From NCBI GenBank assembly GCA_964019695.1, contig CAXHUL010000525.1, forward strand, positions 749,001 through 813,000: DNA of 64,000 nt, written 5' to 3'. Origin of the DNA: Loripinus fragilis. Taxonomy: Eukaryota > Mollusca > Bivalvia > Lucinida > Lucinidae. This document shows, in pieces, positions 1 through 8,997 of this stretch (the stretch's first letter is position 1; each line of letters starts with the position of its first letter). Under the pieces are notes generated by a model. It was not told where the DNA came from, did no database searches, and saw only the letters and a list, made by a program, of their open reading frames with translations. The position numbers and the translations under genes are program-made.

Positions 1-14
1 CTGTGGGCAGCAAG

Positions 15-48
15 CCAATTTTTTTTCCAAAATGTTGACCTATAAAAG
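15..48 (+). promoter_or_regulatory. Promoter-like CCAAT / TATAAAAG arrangement in each unit (copy 1 shown)
   Basis: CCAAT lies at 15-19 and TATAAAAG at 41-48, a canonical TATA-box octamer, preceded directly by TTGACC at 35-40, which also fits the core of the plant W-box. An RNA polymerase II start would be expected about 30 bp downstream, near 70-80, at the edge of the GC tract. The arrangement is repeated in nearly every copy; copy 35 has the TATA changed to TTTAAAAG by A to T at 28669. Conservation here follows from array homogenisation and is not evidence of function by itself. No polyadenylation signal AATAAA is seen in the unit. This is a candidate only; short motifs of this kind also arise by chance. 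Confidence 0.3.
19..26 (+). repeat. T8 homopolymer in each unit (copy 1 shown)
   Basis: Eight T in all copies checked except copies 19 and 23, which have seven. With the preceding AA it forms a short A/T tract of a kind that is stiff and often disfavours nucleosomes. Confidence 0.85.
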
Positions 49-57
49 AGCTTACTC

Positions 58-70
58 GGGTGTGAAAATT
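58..70 (+). repeat. Dispersed internal motif, instance a: GGGTGTGAAAATT
   Basis: This 13-mer has a 12 of 13 match on the opposite strand at 626-638 and shares its first 11 bases exactly with 780-790. Related looser forms are GGTGAAAATTT at 382-392 and the reverse-strand GGGACGGAAAATTTT around 571-585. They may be remnants of a shorter ancestral repeat, or protein-binding sites. Confidence 0.5.
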
Positions 71-75
71 ATCAT

Positions 76-88
76 TGTGCGCGCGCGC
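76..88. other. Alternating purine-pyrimidine tract with (GC)5, Z-DNA candidate (copy 1 shown)
   Basis: The tract TGTGCGCGCGCGC alternates pyrimidine and purine for 13 bases, ending in five GC dinucleotides; CG-alternating tracts are the classical Z-forming sequence under negative supercoiling. Single changes interrupt it in copy 30 region (C to A at 23805), copy 35 region (27889, C to A), copy 73 region (58978, C to T) and copy 76 region (61428, C to A). The tract length itself is constant: I saw no expansion or contraction, which is notable for a dinucleotide run copied about 78 times. Confidence 0.5.
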
Positions 89-269
89 CCCGGACCGCAA
101 TTATGATATTTCCTGTTTTCCCATAGGGCCCAAGGCAAATGGGGATAGCGGTTGTACGCGCTTTCTAAGGCTCTGATCGCTTTTAGATTTTGCACGCGGA
201 TAGGGCCAACAGAGGCGCAGGTATTGCCATGCGCACCCGCCCGCAACAATGTTTCGATACCGAGTTATC

Positions 270-281
270 GGGGTGTGGAAG
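270..281 (+). repeat. Dispersed internal motif, instance b: GGGGTGTGGAAG
   Basis: This is a weaker relative of the GGGTGTGAAAA motif, with G for A at two places. It is included because the shared GGGGTGTG core is also present at 779-786. Confidence 0.35.
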
Positions 282-334
282 TCCGCCGCCCCGAAGCTTT
301 ACGCGCTTCCGTCTCGCGAACTACTATTTTCATC

Positions 335-350
335 ATGCCCACACGGGCAT
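335..350. other. Perfect hairpin ATGCCC-ACAC-GGGCAT in each unit (copy 1 shown)
   Basis: A 6-bp perfect stem with a 4-base loop; flanking bases do not extend it. C to T at 33055 in copy 41 breaks the stem, and C to T at 57607 and 60879 lies just beyond it. There is no T run after it, so it is not a bacterial-type terminator. Confidence 0.6.
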
Positions 351-432
351 CAGTTTGTAGTACGGGAGGCCGTCTACAAATGGTGAAAATTTCAAAGCGT
401 TCCGTCGGGAAATTAAAAAGTTATGAGCATTA

Positions 433-461
433 GAAGATCTTCCCATTAGGCCCCATTAGGC
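433..461. repeat. GAAGATCTTC palindrome followed by tandem 10-mer CCCATTAGGC x2 (copy 1 shown)
   Basis: The 10-bp palindrome GAAGATCTTC (433-442) contains the BglII site and shares its last base with two adjacent copies of CCCATTAGGC (442-451 and 452-461). A T to G change at 33974 in copy 42 destroys the BglII site. The two 10-mers are identical in all copies I checked, so the small duplication predates array expansion. Confidence 0.7.
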
Positions 462-625
462 CACAGAAGCCGACCGGGCCTAAAACTTGCGCGGGTCACT
501 TTCACGGACGGGCTCGAAACTGGTGCCAGAAGTTAGCCCCCGACCAGAGCTTCATTGTGAGGCATTGCGTAAAATTTTCCGTCCCCCGAGTGCCGAGCAA
601 TAGCCCCTGAAAGGGCTTTCAGCAC

Positions 626-638
626 AATTTTCACGCCC
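626..638 (-). repeat. Dispersed internal motif, instance c: GGGCGTGAAAATT on minus strand
   Basis: The reverse complement matches instance a at 12 of 13 positions; the one difference, C for T, is what a CpG transition would produce. It is the only close instance on the minus strand, so with instance a it forms an inverted pair about 570 bp apart within one unit. Confidence 0.5.
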
Positions 639-733
639 TTATTTGAGCCACTTGTAGCCGAAGGAATTTTGCGCAAATGACTGAGAGGTGCTCCTGGGCA
701 CTGCTCATCACTTTGCAATAGGTTCCGGGGCTT

Positions 734-741
734 TTCGCGAA
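734..741. other. TTCGCGAA palindrome in each unit (copy 1 shown)
   Basis: This 8-bp perfect palindrome with two CpG sites lies directly before the variable position 748. It is altered in copy 21 (17095, G to A) and in copy 63 (51452, A to T). Confidence 0.6.
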
Positions 742-779
742 GGTCGCGTTTTCTCAAACTTTGATGGCATTAGTGGGTG

Positions 780-790
780 GGGTGTGAAAA
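780..790 (+). repeat. Dispersed internal motif, instance d: GGGTGTGAAAA
   Basis: Exact 11-base match to instance a at 58-68. Around the tandem junction the two direct copies are only 96 bp apart (780 to 876), so this pair is the closest spacing of the motif in the array. Confidence 0.5.
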
Positions 791-818
791 CCTCCGAATG
801 CATGGTTCTCAGCTCCTG

Positions 819-3800
819 CTGTGGGCAGCAAGCCAATTTTTTTTCCAAAATGTTGACCTATAAAAGAGCTTACTCGGGTGTGAAAATTATCATTGTGCGC
901 GCGCGCCCCGGACCGCAATTATGATATTTCCTGTTTTCCCATAGGGCCCAAGGCAAATGGGGATAGCGGTTGTACGCGCTTTCTAAGGCTCTGATCGCTT
1001 TTAGATTTTGCACGCGGATAGGGCCAACAGAGGCGCAGGTATTGCCATGCGCACCCGCCCGCAACAATGTTTCGATACCGAGTTATCGGGGTGTGGAAGT
1101 CCGCCGCCCCGAAGCTTTACGCGCTTCCGTCTCGCGAACTACTATTTTCATCATGCCCACACGGGCATCAGTTTGTAGTACGGGAGGCCGTCTACAAATG
1201 GTGAAAATTTCAAAGCGTTCCGTCGGGAAATTAAAAAGTTATGAGCATTAGAAGATCTTCCCATTAGGCCCCATTAGGCCACAGAAGCCGACCGGGCCTA
1301 AAACTTGCGCGGGTCACTTTCACGGACGGGCTCGAAACTGGTGCCAGAAGTTAGCCCCCGACCAGAGCTTCATTGTGAGGCATTGCGTAAAATTTTCCGT
1401 CCCCCGAGTGCCGAGCAATAGCCCCTGAAAGGGCTTTCGGCACAATTTTCACGCCCTTATTTGAGCCACTTGTAGCCGAAGGAATTTTGCGCAAATGACT
1501 GAGAGGTGCTCCTGGGCACTGCTCATCACTTTGCAATAGGTTCCGGGGCTTTTCGCGAAGGTCGCTTTTTCTCAAACTTTGATGGCATTAGTGGGTGGGG
1601 TGTGAAAACCTCCGAATGCATGGTTCTCAGCTCCTGCTGTGGGCAGCAAGCCAATTTTTTTTCCAAAATGTTGACCTATAAAAGAGCTTACTCGGGTGTG
1701 AAAATTATCATTGTGCGCGCGCGCCCCGGACCGCAATTATGATATTTCCTGTTTTCCCATAGGGCCCAAGGCAAATGGGGATAGCGGTTGTACGCGCTTT
1801 CTAAGGCTCTGATCGCTTTTAGATTTTGCACGCGGATAGGGCCAACAGAGGCGCAGGTATTGCCATGCGCACCCGCCCGCAACAATGTTTCGATACCGAG
1901 TTATCGGGGTGTGGAAGTCCGCCGCCCCGAAGCTTTACGCGCTTCCGTCTCGCGAACTACTATTTTCATCATGCCCACACGGGCATCAGTTTGTAGTACG
2001 GGAGGCCGTCTACAAATGGTGAAAATTTCAAAGCGTTCCGTCGGGAAATTAAAAAGTTATGAGCATTAGAAGATCTTCCCATTAGGCCCCATTAGGCCAC
2101 AGAAGCCGACCGGGCCTAAAACTTGCGCGGGTCACTTTCACGGACGGGCTCGAAACTGGTGCCAGAAGTTAGCCCCCGACCAGAGCTTCATTGTGAGGCA
2201 TTGCGTAAAATTTTCCGTCCCCCGAGTGCCGAGCAATAGCCCCTGAAAGGGCTTTCGGCACAATTTTCACGCCCTTATTTGAGCCACTTGTAGCCGAAGG
2301 AATTTTGCGCAAATGACTGAGAGGTGCTCCTGGGCACTGCTCATCACTTTGCAATAGGTTCCGGGGCTTTTCGCGAAGGTCGCGTTTTCTCAAACTTTGA
2401 TGGCATTAGTGGGTGGGGTGTGAAAACCTCCGAATGCATGGTTCTCAGCTCCTGCTGTGGGCAGCAAGCCAATTTTTTTTCCAAAATGTTGACCTATAAA
2501 AGAGCTTACTCGGGTGTGAAAATTATCATTGTGCGCGCGCGCCCCGGACCGCAATTATGATATTTCCTGTTTTCCCATAGGGCCCAAGGCAAATGGGGAT
2601 AGCGGTTGTACGCGCTTTCTAAGGCTCTGATCGCTTTTAGATTTTGCACGCGGATAGGGCCAACAGAGGCGCAGGTATTGCCATGCGCACCCGCCCGCAA
2701 CAATGTTTCGATACCGAGTTATCGGGGTGTGGAAGTCCGCCGCCCCGAAGCTTTACGCGCTTCCGTCTCGCGAACTACTATTTTCATCATGCCCACACGG
2801 GCATCAGTTTGTAGTACGGGAGGCCGTCTACAAATGGTGAAAATTTCAAAGCGTTCCGTCGGGAAATTAAAAAGTTATGAGCATTAGAAGATCTTCCCAT
2901 TAGGCCCCATTAGGCCACAGAAGCCGACCGGGCCTAAAACTTGCGCGGGTCACTTTCACGGACGGGCTCGAAACTGGTGCCAGAAGTTAGCCCCCGACCA
3001 GAGCTTCATTGTGAGGCATTGCGTAAAATTTTCCGTCCCCCGAGTGCCGAGCAATAGCCCCTGAAAGGGCTTTCGGCACAATTTTCACGCCCTTATTTGA
3101 GCCACTTGTAGCCGAAGGAATTTTGCACAAATGACTGAGAGGTGCTCCTGGGCACTGCTCATCACTTTGCAATAGGTTCCGGGGCTTTTCGCGAAGGTCG
3201 CGTTTTCTCAAACTTTGATGGCATTAGTGGGTGGGGTGTGAAAACCTCCGAATGCATGGTTCTCAGCTCCTGCTGTGGGCAGCAAGCCAATTTTTTTTCC
3301 AAAATGTTGACCTATAAAAGAGCTTACTCGGGTGTGAAAATTATCATTGTGCGCGCGCGCCCCGGACCGCAATTATGATATTTCCTGTTTTCCCATAGGG
3401 CCCAAGGCAAATGGGGATAGCGGTTGTACGCGCTTTCTAAGGCTCTGATCGCTTTTAGATTTTGCACGCGGATAGGGCCAACAGAGGCGCAGGTATTGCC
3501 ATGCGCACCCGCCCGCAACAATGTTTCGATACCGAGTTATCGGGGTGTGGAAGTCCGCCGCCCCGAAGCTTTAAGCGCTTCCGTCTCGCGAACTACTATT
3601 TTCATCATGCCCACACGGGCATCAGTTTGTAGTACGGGAGGCCGTCTACAAATGGTGAAAATTTCAAAGCGTTCCGTCGGGAAATTAAAAAGTTATGAGC
3701 ATTAGAAGATCTTCCCATTAGGCCCCATTAGGCCACAGAAGCCGACCGGGCCTAAAACTTGCGCGGGTCACTTTCACGGACGGCTCGAAACTGGTGCCAG

Positions 3801-4907
3801 AAGTTAGCCCCCGACCAGAGCTTCATTGTGAGGCATTGCGTAAAATTTTCCGTCCCCCGAGTGCCGAGCAATAGCCCCTGAAAGGGCTTTCGGCACAATT
3901 TTCACGCCCTTATTTGAGCCACTTGTAGCCGAAGGAATTTTGCGCAAATGACTGAGAGGTGCTCCTGGGCACTGCTCATCACTTTGCAATAGGTTCCGGG
4001 GCTTTTCGCGAAGGTCGCTTTTTCTCAAACTTTGATGGCATTAGTGGGTGGGGTGTGAAAACCTCCGAATGCATGGTTCTCAGCTCCTGCTGTGGGCAGC
4101 AAGCCAATTTTTTTTCCAAAATGTTGACCTATAAAAGAGCTTACTCGGGTGTGAAAATTATCATTGTGCGCGCGCGCCCCGGACCGCAATTATGATATTT
4201 CCTGTTTTCCCATAGGGCCCAAGGCAAATGGGGATAGCGGTTGTACGCGCTTTCTAAGGCTCTGATCGCTTTTAGATTTTGCACGCGGATAGGGCCAACA
4301 GAGGCGCAGGTATTGCCATGCGCACCCGCCCGCAACAATGTTTCGATACCGAGTTATCGGGGTGTGGAAGTCCGCCGCCCCGAAGCTTTACGCGCTTCCG
4401 TCTCGCGAACTACTATTTTCATCATGCCCACACGGGCATCAGTTTGTAGTACGGGAGGCCGTCTACAAATGGTGAAAATTTCAAAGCGTTCCGTCGGGAA
4501 ATTAAAAAGTTATGAGCATTAGAAGATCTTCCCATTAGGCCCCATTAGGCCACAGAAGCCGACCGGGCCTAAAACTTGCGCGGGTCACTTTCACGGACAG
4601 GCTCGAAACTGGTGCCAGAAGTTAGCCCCCGACCAGAGCTTCATTGTGAGGCATTGCGTAAAATTTTCCGTCCCCCGAGTGCCGAGCAATAGCCCCTGAA
4701 AGGGCTTTCGGCACAATTTTCACGCCCTTATTTGAGCCACTTGTAGCCGAAGGAATTTTGCGCAAATGACTGAGAGGTGCTCCTGGGCACTGCTCATCAC
4801 TTTGCAATAGGTTCCGGGGCTTTTCGCGAAGGTCGCGTTTTCTCAAACTTTGATGGCATTAGTGGGTGGGGTGTGAAAACCTCCGAATGCATGGTTCTCA
4901 GCTCCTG
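819..4907. repeat. Five-copy higher-order block, first instance (copies 2-6)
   Basis: The copies read T, G, G, T, G at monomer position 748, the same order as in the next block. Two rare variants recur at the matching place in that block: G to A at 3127 (copy 4, within TTTTGCACAA) and G to A at 4599 (copy 6, GGACAGGC). Their partners are 7216 and 8689, offsets of 4089 and 4090 bp, equal to five units allowing for the 1-bp deletion in copy 5. Differences from the second block include the deletion near 3782 and C to A at 3574, so these probably arose after the duplication. The exact block edges cannot be fixed because neighbouring copies are nearly identical. Confidence 0.75.
3273..4089 (+). 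repeat. Monomer copy 5, 817 bp (one G lost), T-type
   Basis: A G is missing from the run in CACGGACGGGCTC, which reads CACGGACGGCTC near 3782. It also has C to A at 3574, changing TTACGCGC to TTAAGCGC. The corresponding copy of the second five-copy block (copy 10) has neither change. Confidence 0.9.
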
Positions 4908-7900
4908 CTGTGGGCAGCAAGCCAATTTTTTTTCCAAAATGTTGACCTATAAAAGAGCTTACTCGGGTGTGAAAATTATCATTGTGCGCGCGCGCCCCGG
5001 ACCGCAATTATGATATTTCCTGTTTTCCCATAGGGCCCAAGGCAAATGGGGATAGCGGTTGTACGCGCTTTCTAAGGCTCTGATCGCTTTTAGATTTTGC
5101 ACGCGGATAGGGCCAACAGAGGCGCAGGTATTGCCATGCGCACCCGCCCGCAACAATGTTTCGATACCGAGTTATCGGGGTGTGGAAGTCCGCCGCCCCG
5201 AAGCTTTACGCGCTTCCGTCTCGCGAACTACTATTTTCATCATGCCCACACGGGCATCAGTTTGTAGTACGGGAGGCCGTCTACAAATGGTGAAAATTTC
5301 AAAGCGTTCCGTCGGGAAATTAAAAAGTTATGAGCATTAGAAGATCTTCCCATTAGGCCCCATTAGGCCACAGAAGCCGACCGGGCCTAAAACTTGCGCG
5401 GGTCACTTTCACGGACGGGCTCGAAACTGGTGCCAGAAGTTAGCCCCCGACCAGAGCTTCATTGTGAGGCATTGCGTAAAATTTTCCGTCCCCCGAGTGC
5501 CGAGCAATAGCCCCTGAAAGGGCTTTCGGCACAATTTTCACGCCCTTATTTGAGCCACTTGTAGCCGAAGGAATTTTGCGCAAATGACTGAGAGGTGCTC
5601 CTGGGCACTGCTCATCACTTTGCAATAGGTTCCGGGGCTTTTCGCGAAGGTCGCTTTTTCTCAAACTTTGATGGCATTAGTGGGTGGGGTGTGAAAACCT
5701 CCGAATGCATGGTTCTCAGCTCCTGCTGTGGGCAGCAAGCCAATTTTTTTTCCAAAATGTTGACCTATAAAAGAGCTTACTCGGGTGTGAAAATTATCAT
5801 TGTGCGCGCGCGCCCCGGACCGCAATTATGATATTTCCTGTTTTCCCATAGGGCCCAAGGCAAATGGGGATAGCGGTTGTACGCGCTTTCTAAGGCTCTG
5901 ATCGCTTTTAGATTTTGCACGCGGATAGGGCCAACAGAGGCGCAGGTATTGCCATGCGCACCCGCCCGCAACAATGTTTCGATACCGAGTTATCGGGGTG
6001 TGGAAGTCCGCCGCCCCGAAGCTTTACGCGCTTCCGTCTCGCGAACTACTATTTTCATCATGCCCACACGGGCATCAGTTTGTAGTACGGGAGGCCGTCT
6101 ACAAATGGTGAAAATTTCAAAGCGTTCCATCGGGAAATTAAAAAGTTATGAGCATTAGAAGATCTTCCCATTAGGCCCCATTAGGCCACAGAAGCCGACC
6201 GGGCCTAAAACTTGCGCGGGTCACTTTCACGGACGGGCTCGAAACTGGTGCCAGAAGTTAGCCCCCGACCAGAGCTTCATTGTGAGGCATTGCGTAAAAT
6301 TTTCCGTCCCCCGAGTGCCGAGCAATAGCCCCTGAAAGGGCTTTCGGCACAATTTTCACGCCCTTATTTGAGCCACTTGTAGCCGAAGGAATTTTGCGCA
6401 AATGACTGAGAGGTGCTCCTGGGCACTGCTCATCACTTTGCAATAGGTTCCGGGGCTTTTCGCGAAGGTCGCGTTTTCTCAAACTTTGATGGCATTAGTG
6501 GGTGGGGTGTGAAAACCTCCGAATGCATGGTTCTCAGCTCCTGCTGTGGGCAGCAAGCCAATTTTTTTTCCAAAATGTTGACCTATAAAAGAGCTTACTC
6601 GGGTGTGAAAATTATCATTGTGCGCGCGCGCCCCGGACCGCAATTATGATATTTCCTGTTTTCCCATAGGGCCCAAGGCAAATGGGGATAGCGGTTGTAC
6701 GCGCTTTCTAAGGCTCTGATCGCTTTTAGATTTTGCACGCGGATAGGGCCAACAGAGGCGCAGGTATTGCCATGCGCACCCGCCCGCAACAATGTTTCGA
6801 TACCGAGTTATCGGGGTGTGGAAGTCCGCCGCCCCGAAGCTTTACGCGCTTCCGTCTCGCGAACTACTATTTTCATCATGCCCACACGGGCATCAGTTTG
6901 TAGTACGGGAGGCCGTCTACAAATGGTGAAAATTTCAAAGCGTTCCGTCGGGAAATTAAAAAGTTATGAGCATTAGAAGATCTTCCCATTAGGCCCCATT
7001 AGGCCACAGAAGCCGACCGGGCCTAAAACTTGCGCGGGTCACTTTCACGGACGGGCTCGAAACTGGTGCCAGAAGTTAGCCCCCGACCAGAGCTTCATTG
7101 TGAGGCATTGCGTAAAATTTTCCGTCCCCCGAGTGCCGAGCAATAGCCCCTGAAAGGGCTTTCGGCACAATTTTCACGCCCTTATTTGAGCCACTTGTAG
7201 CCGAAGGAATTTTGCACAAATGACTGAGAGGTGCTCCTGGGCACTGCTCATCACTTTGCAATAGGTTCCGGGGCTTTTCGCGAAGGTCGCGTTTTCTCAA
7301 ACTTTGATGGCATTAGTGGGTGGGGTGTGAAAACCTCCGAATGCATGGTTCTCAGCTCCTGCTGTGGGCAGCAAGCCAATTTTTTTTCCAAAATGTTGAC
7401 CTATAAAAGAGCTTACTCGGGTGTGAAAATTATCATTGTGCGCGCGCGCCCCGGACCGCAATTATGATATTTCCTGTTTTCCCATAGGGCCCAAGGCAAA
7501 TGGGGATAGCGGTTGTACGCGCTTTCTAAGGCTCTGATCGCTTTTAGATTTTGCACGCGGATAGGGCCAACAGAGGCGCAGGTATTGCCATGCGCACCCG
7601 CCCGCAACAATGTTTCGATACCGAGTTATCGGGGTGTGGAAGTCCGCCGCCCCGAAGCTTTACGCGCTTCCGTCTCGCGAACTACTATTTTCATCATGCC
7701 CACACGGGCATCAGTTTGTAGTACGGGAGGCCGTCTACAAATGGTGAAAATTTCAAAGCGTTCCGTCGGGAAATTAAAAAGTTATGAGCATTAGAAGATC
7801 TTCCCATTAGGCCCCATTAGGCCACAGAAGCCGACCGGGCCTAAAACTTGCGCGGGTCACTTTCACGGACGGGCTCGAAACTGGTGCCAGAAGTTAGCCC

Positions 7901-8997
7901 CCGACCAGAGCTTCATTGTGAGGCATTGCGTAAAATTTTCCGTCCCCCGAGTGCCGAGCAATAGCCCCTGAAAGGGCTTTCGGCACAATTTTCACGCCCT
8001 TATTTGAGCCACTTGTAGCCGAAGGAATTTTGCGCAAATGACTGAGAGGTGCTCCTGGGCACTGCTCATCACTTTGCAATAGGTTCCGGGGCTTTTCGCG
8101 AAGGTCGCTTTTTCTCAAACTTTGATGGCATTAGTGGGTGGGGTGTGAAAACCTCCGAATGCATGGTTCTCAGCTCCTGCTGTGGGCAGCAAGCCAATTT
8201 TTTTTCCAAAATGTTGACCTATAAAAGAGCTTACTCGGGTGTGAAAATTATCATTGTGCGCGCGCGCCCCGGACCGCAATTATGATATTTCCTGTTTTCC
8301 CATAGGGCCCAAGGCAAATGGGGATAGCGGTTGTACGCGCTTTCTAAGGCTCTGATCGCTTTTAGATTTTGCACGCGGATAGGGCCAACAGAGGCGCAGG
8401 TATTGCCATGCGCACCCGCCCGCAACAATGTTTCGATACCGAGTTATCGGGGTGTGGAAGTCCGCCGCCCCGAAGCTTTACGCGCTTCCGTCTCGCGAAC
8501 TACTATTTTCATCATGCCCACACGGGCATCAGTTTGTAGTACGGGAGGCCGTCTACAAATGGTGAAAATTTCAAAGCGTTCCGTCGGGAAATTAAAAAGT
8601 TATGAGCATTAGAAGATCTTCCCATTAGGCCCCATTAGGCCACAGAAGCCGACCGGGCCTAAAACTTGCGCGGGTCACTTTCACGGACAGGCTCGAAACT
8701 GGTGCCAGAAGTTAGCCCCCGACCAGAGCTTCATTGTGAGGCATTGCGTAAAATTTTCCGTCCCCCGAGTGCCGAGCAATAGCCCCTGAAAGGGCTTTCG
8801 GCACAATTTTCACGCCCTTATTTGAGCCACTTGTAGCCGAAGGAATTTTGCGCAAATGACTGAGAGGTGCTCCTGGGCACTGCTCATCACTTTGCAATAG
8901 GTTCCGGGGCTTTTCGCGAAGGTCGCGTTTTCTCAAACTTTGATGGCATTAGTGGGTGGGGTGTGAAAACCTCCGAATGCATGGTTCTCAGCTCCTG
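4908..8997. repeat. Five-copy higher-order block, second instance (copies 7-11)
   Basis: This block repeats the T, G, G, T, G order at monomer position 748 and carries the two partner variants at 7216 (copy 9) and 8689 (copy 11). It lacks the 1-bp deletion and the 3574 change of the first instance, and has a private G to A at 6129 in copy 8. The alternation at copies 12-16 follows without another doubled G pair, so the five-copy pattern is present only twice in the window. Confidence 0.75.

Larger units (their letters stand above)
1..818 (+). repeat. Reference monomer (copy 1), G-type
   Basis: This complete unit serves as the coordinate frame for all monomer positions quoted here. Hand count gives about 420 G+C in 818 bases (51%) and about 55 CpG dinucleotides, close to random expectation, so CpG is not depleted. 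Single-cut sites useful for a ladder are ApaI GGGCCC at 126-131, HindIII AAGCTT at 294-299, BglII AGATCT at 435-440 and NsiI ATGCAT at 798-803. NruI TCGCGA occurs twice (314-319 and 735-740). Position 748 is G here; position 621 is A, a private change from the usual G. I see no second-order duplication of half the unit: the first and second 409 bp do not align by eye. The choice of base 1 as the start is arbitrary because both window ends lie inside the array. Confidence 0.95.

Noticed and set aside
335..350. Intrinsic terminator
   Set aside because: The stem is short, there is no following T run, and there is no gene to terminate.
152..433. Forward open frame of 93 codons repeated in most copies
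   Set aside because: It overlaps open frames on the other strand, has no recognisable domain, and varies freely: many copy differences change residues, copy 37 has a frameshift (29653) and copy 77 a stop (62396). Its recurrence only reflects the repeat.
442..461. Telomere-like TTAGGC twice
   Set aside because: TTAGGC is the nematode telomere unit, but here it sits inside a 10-bp repeat present only twice per unit and is not in a telomeric run. Coincidence is the simplest reading.
505..530. tRNA-like B box around GGCTCGAAACT
   Set aside because: Only a partial match, and no A box or cloverleaf-forming sequence at a suitable distance upstream. There is no support for a tRNA or tRNA-derived SINE.
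533..757. Minus-strand open frame of 74 codons per unit
   Set aside because: It lies antisense to other frames, with no domain, signal peptide or codon pattern that I can support. Copy differences often change residues.
1..818. CENP-B box
   Set aside because: I looked for TTCG, seven bases, then CGGG, with the conserved A between, on both strands. TTCG and CGGG occur separately, but not at the required spacing.
1..818. LTR retrotransposon or transposon origin of the unit
   Set aside because: A TATA box alone is suggestive of an LTR, but I see no terminal TG...CA inverted ends, primer-binding site, polypurine tract, target duplication or transposase/reverse transcriptase frame.
1..818. 818 bp as five nucleosomes of about 164 bp
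   Set aside because: The arithmetic is possible, but no 160-180-bp internal periodicity is visible, so it is not claimed.
688..924. Forward open frame of 78 codons crossing the unit junction
   Set aside because: It exists only because units are joined in tandem, contains the variable position 748 (changing V to F), and is shortened by a stop in copy 59/60 (48356). No family resemblance.
870..1067. Minus-strand open frame of 65 codons per unit
   Set aside because: It is lost by a stop in the copy at 54899 and by the frameshift at 29653, with no sign of constraint.
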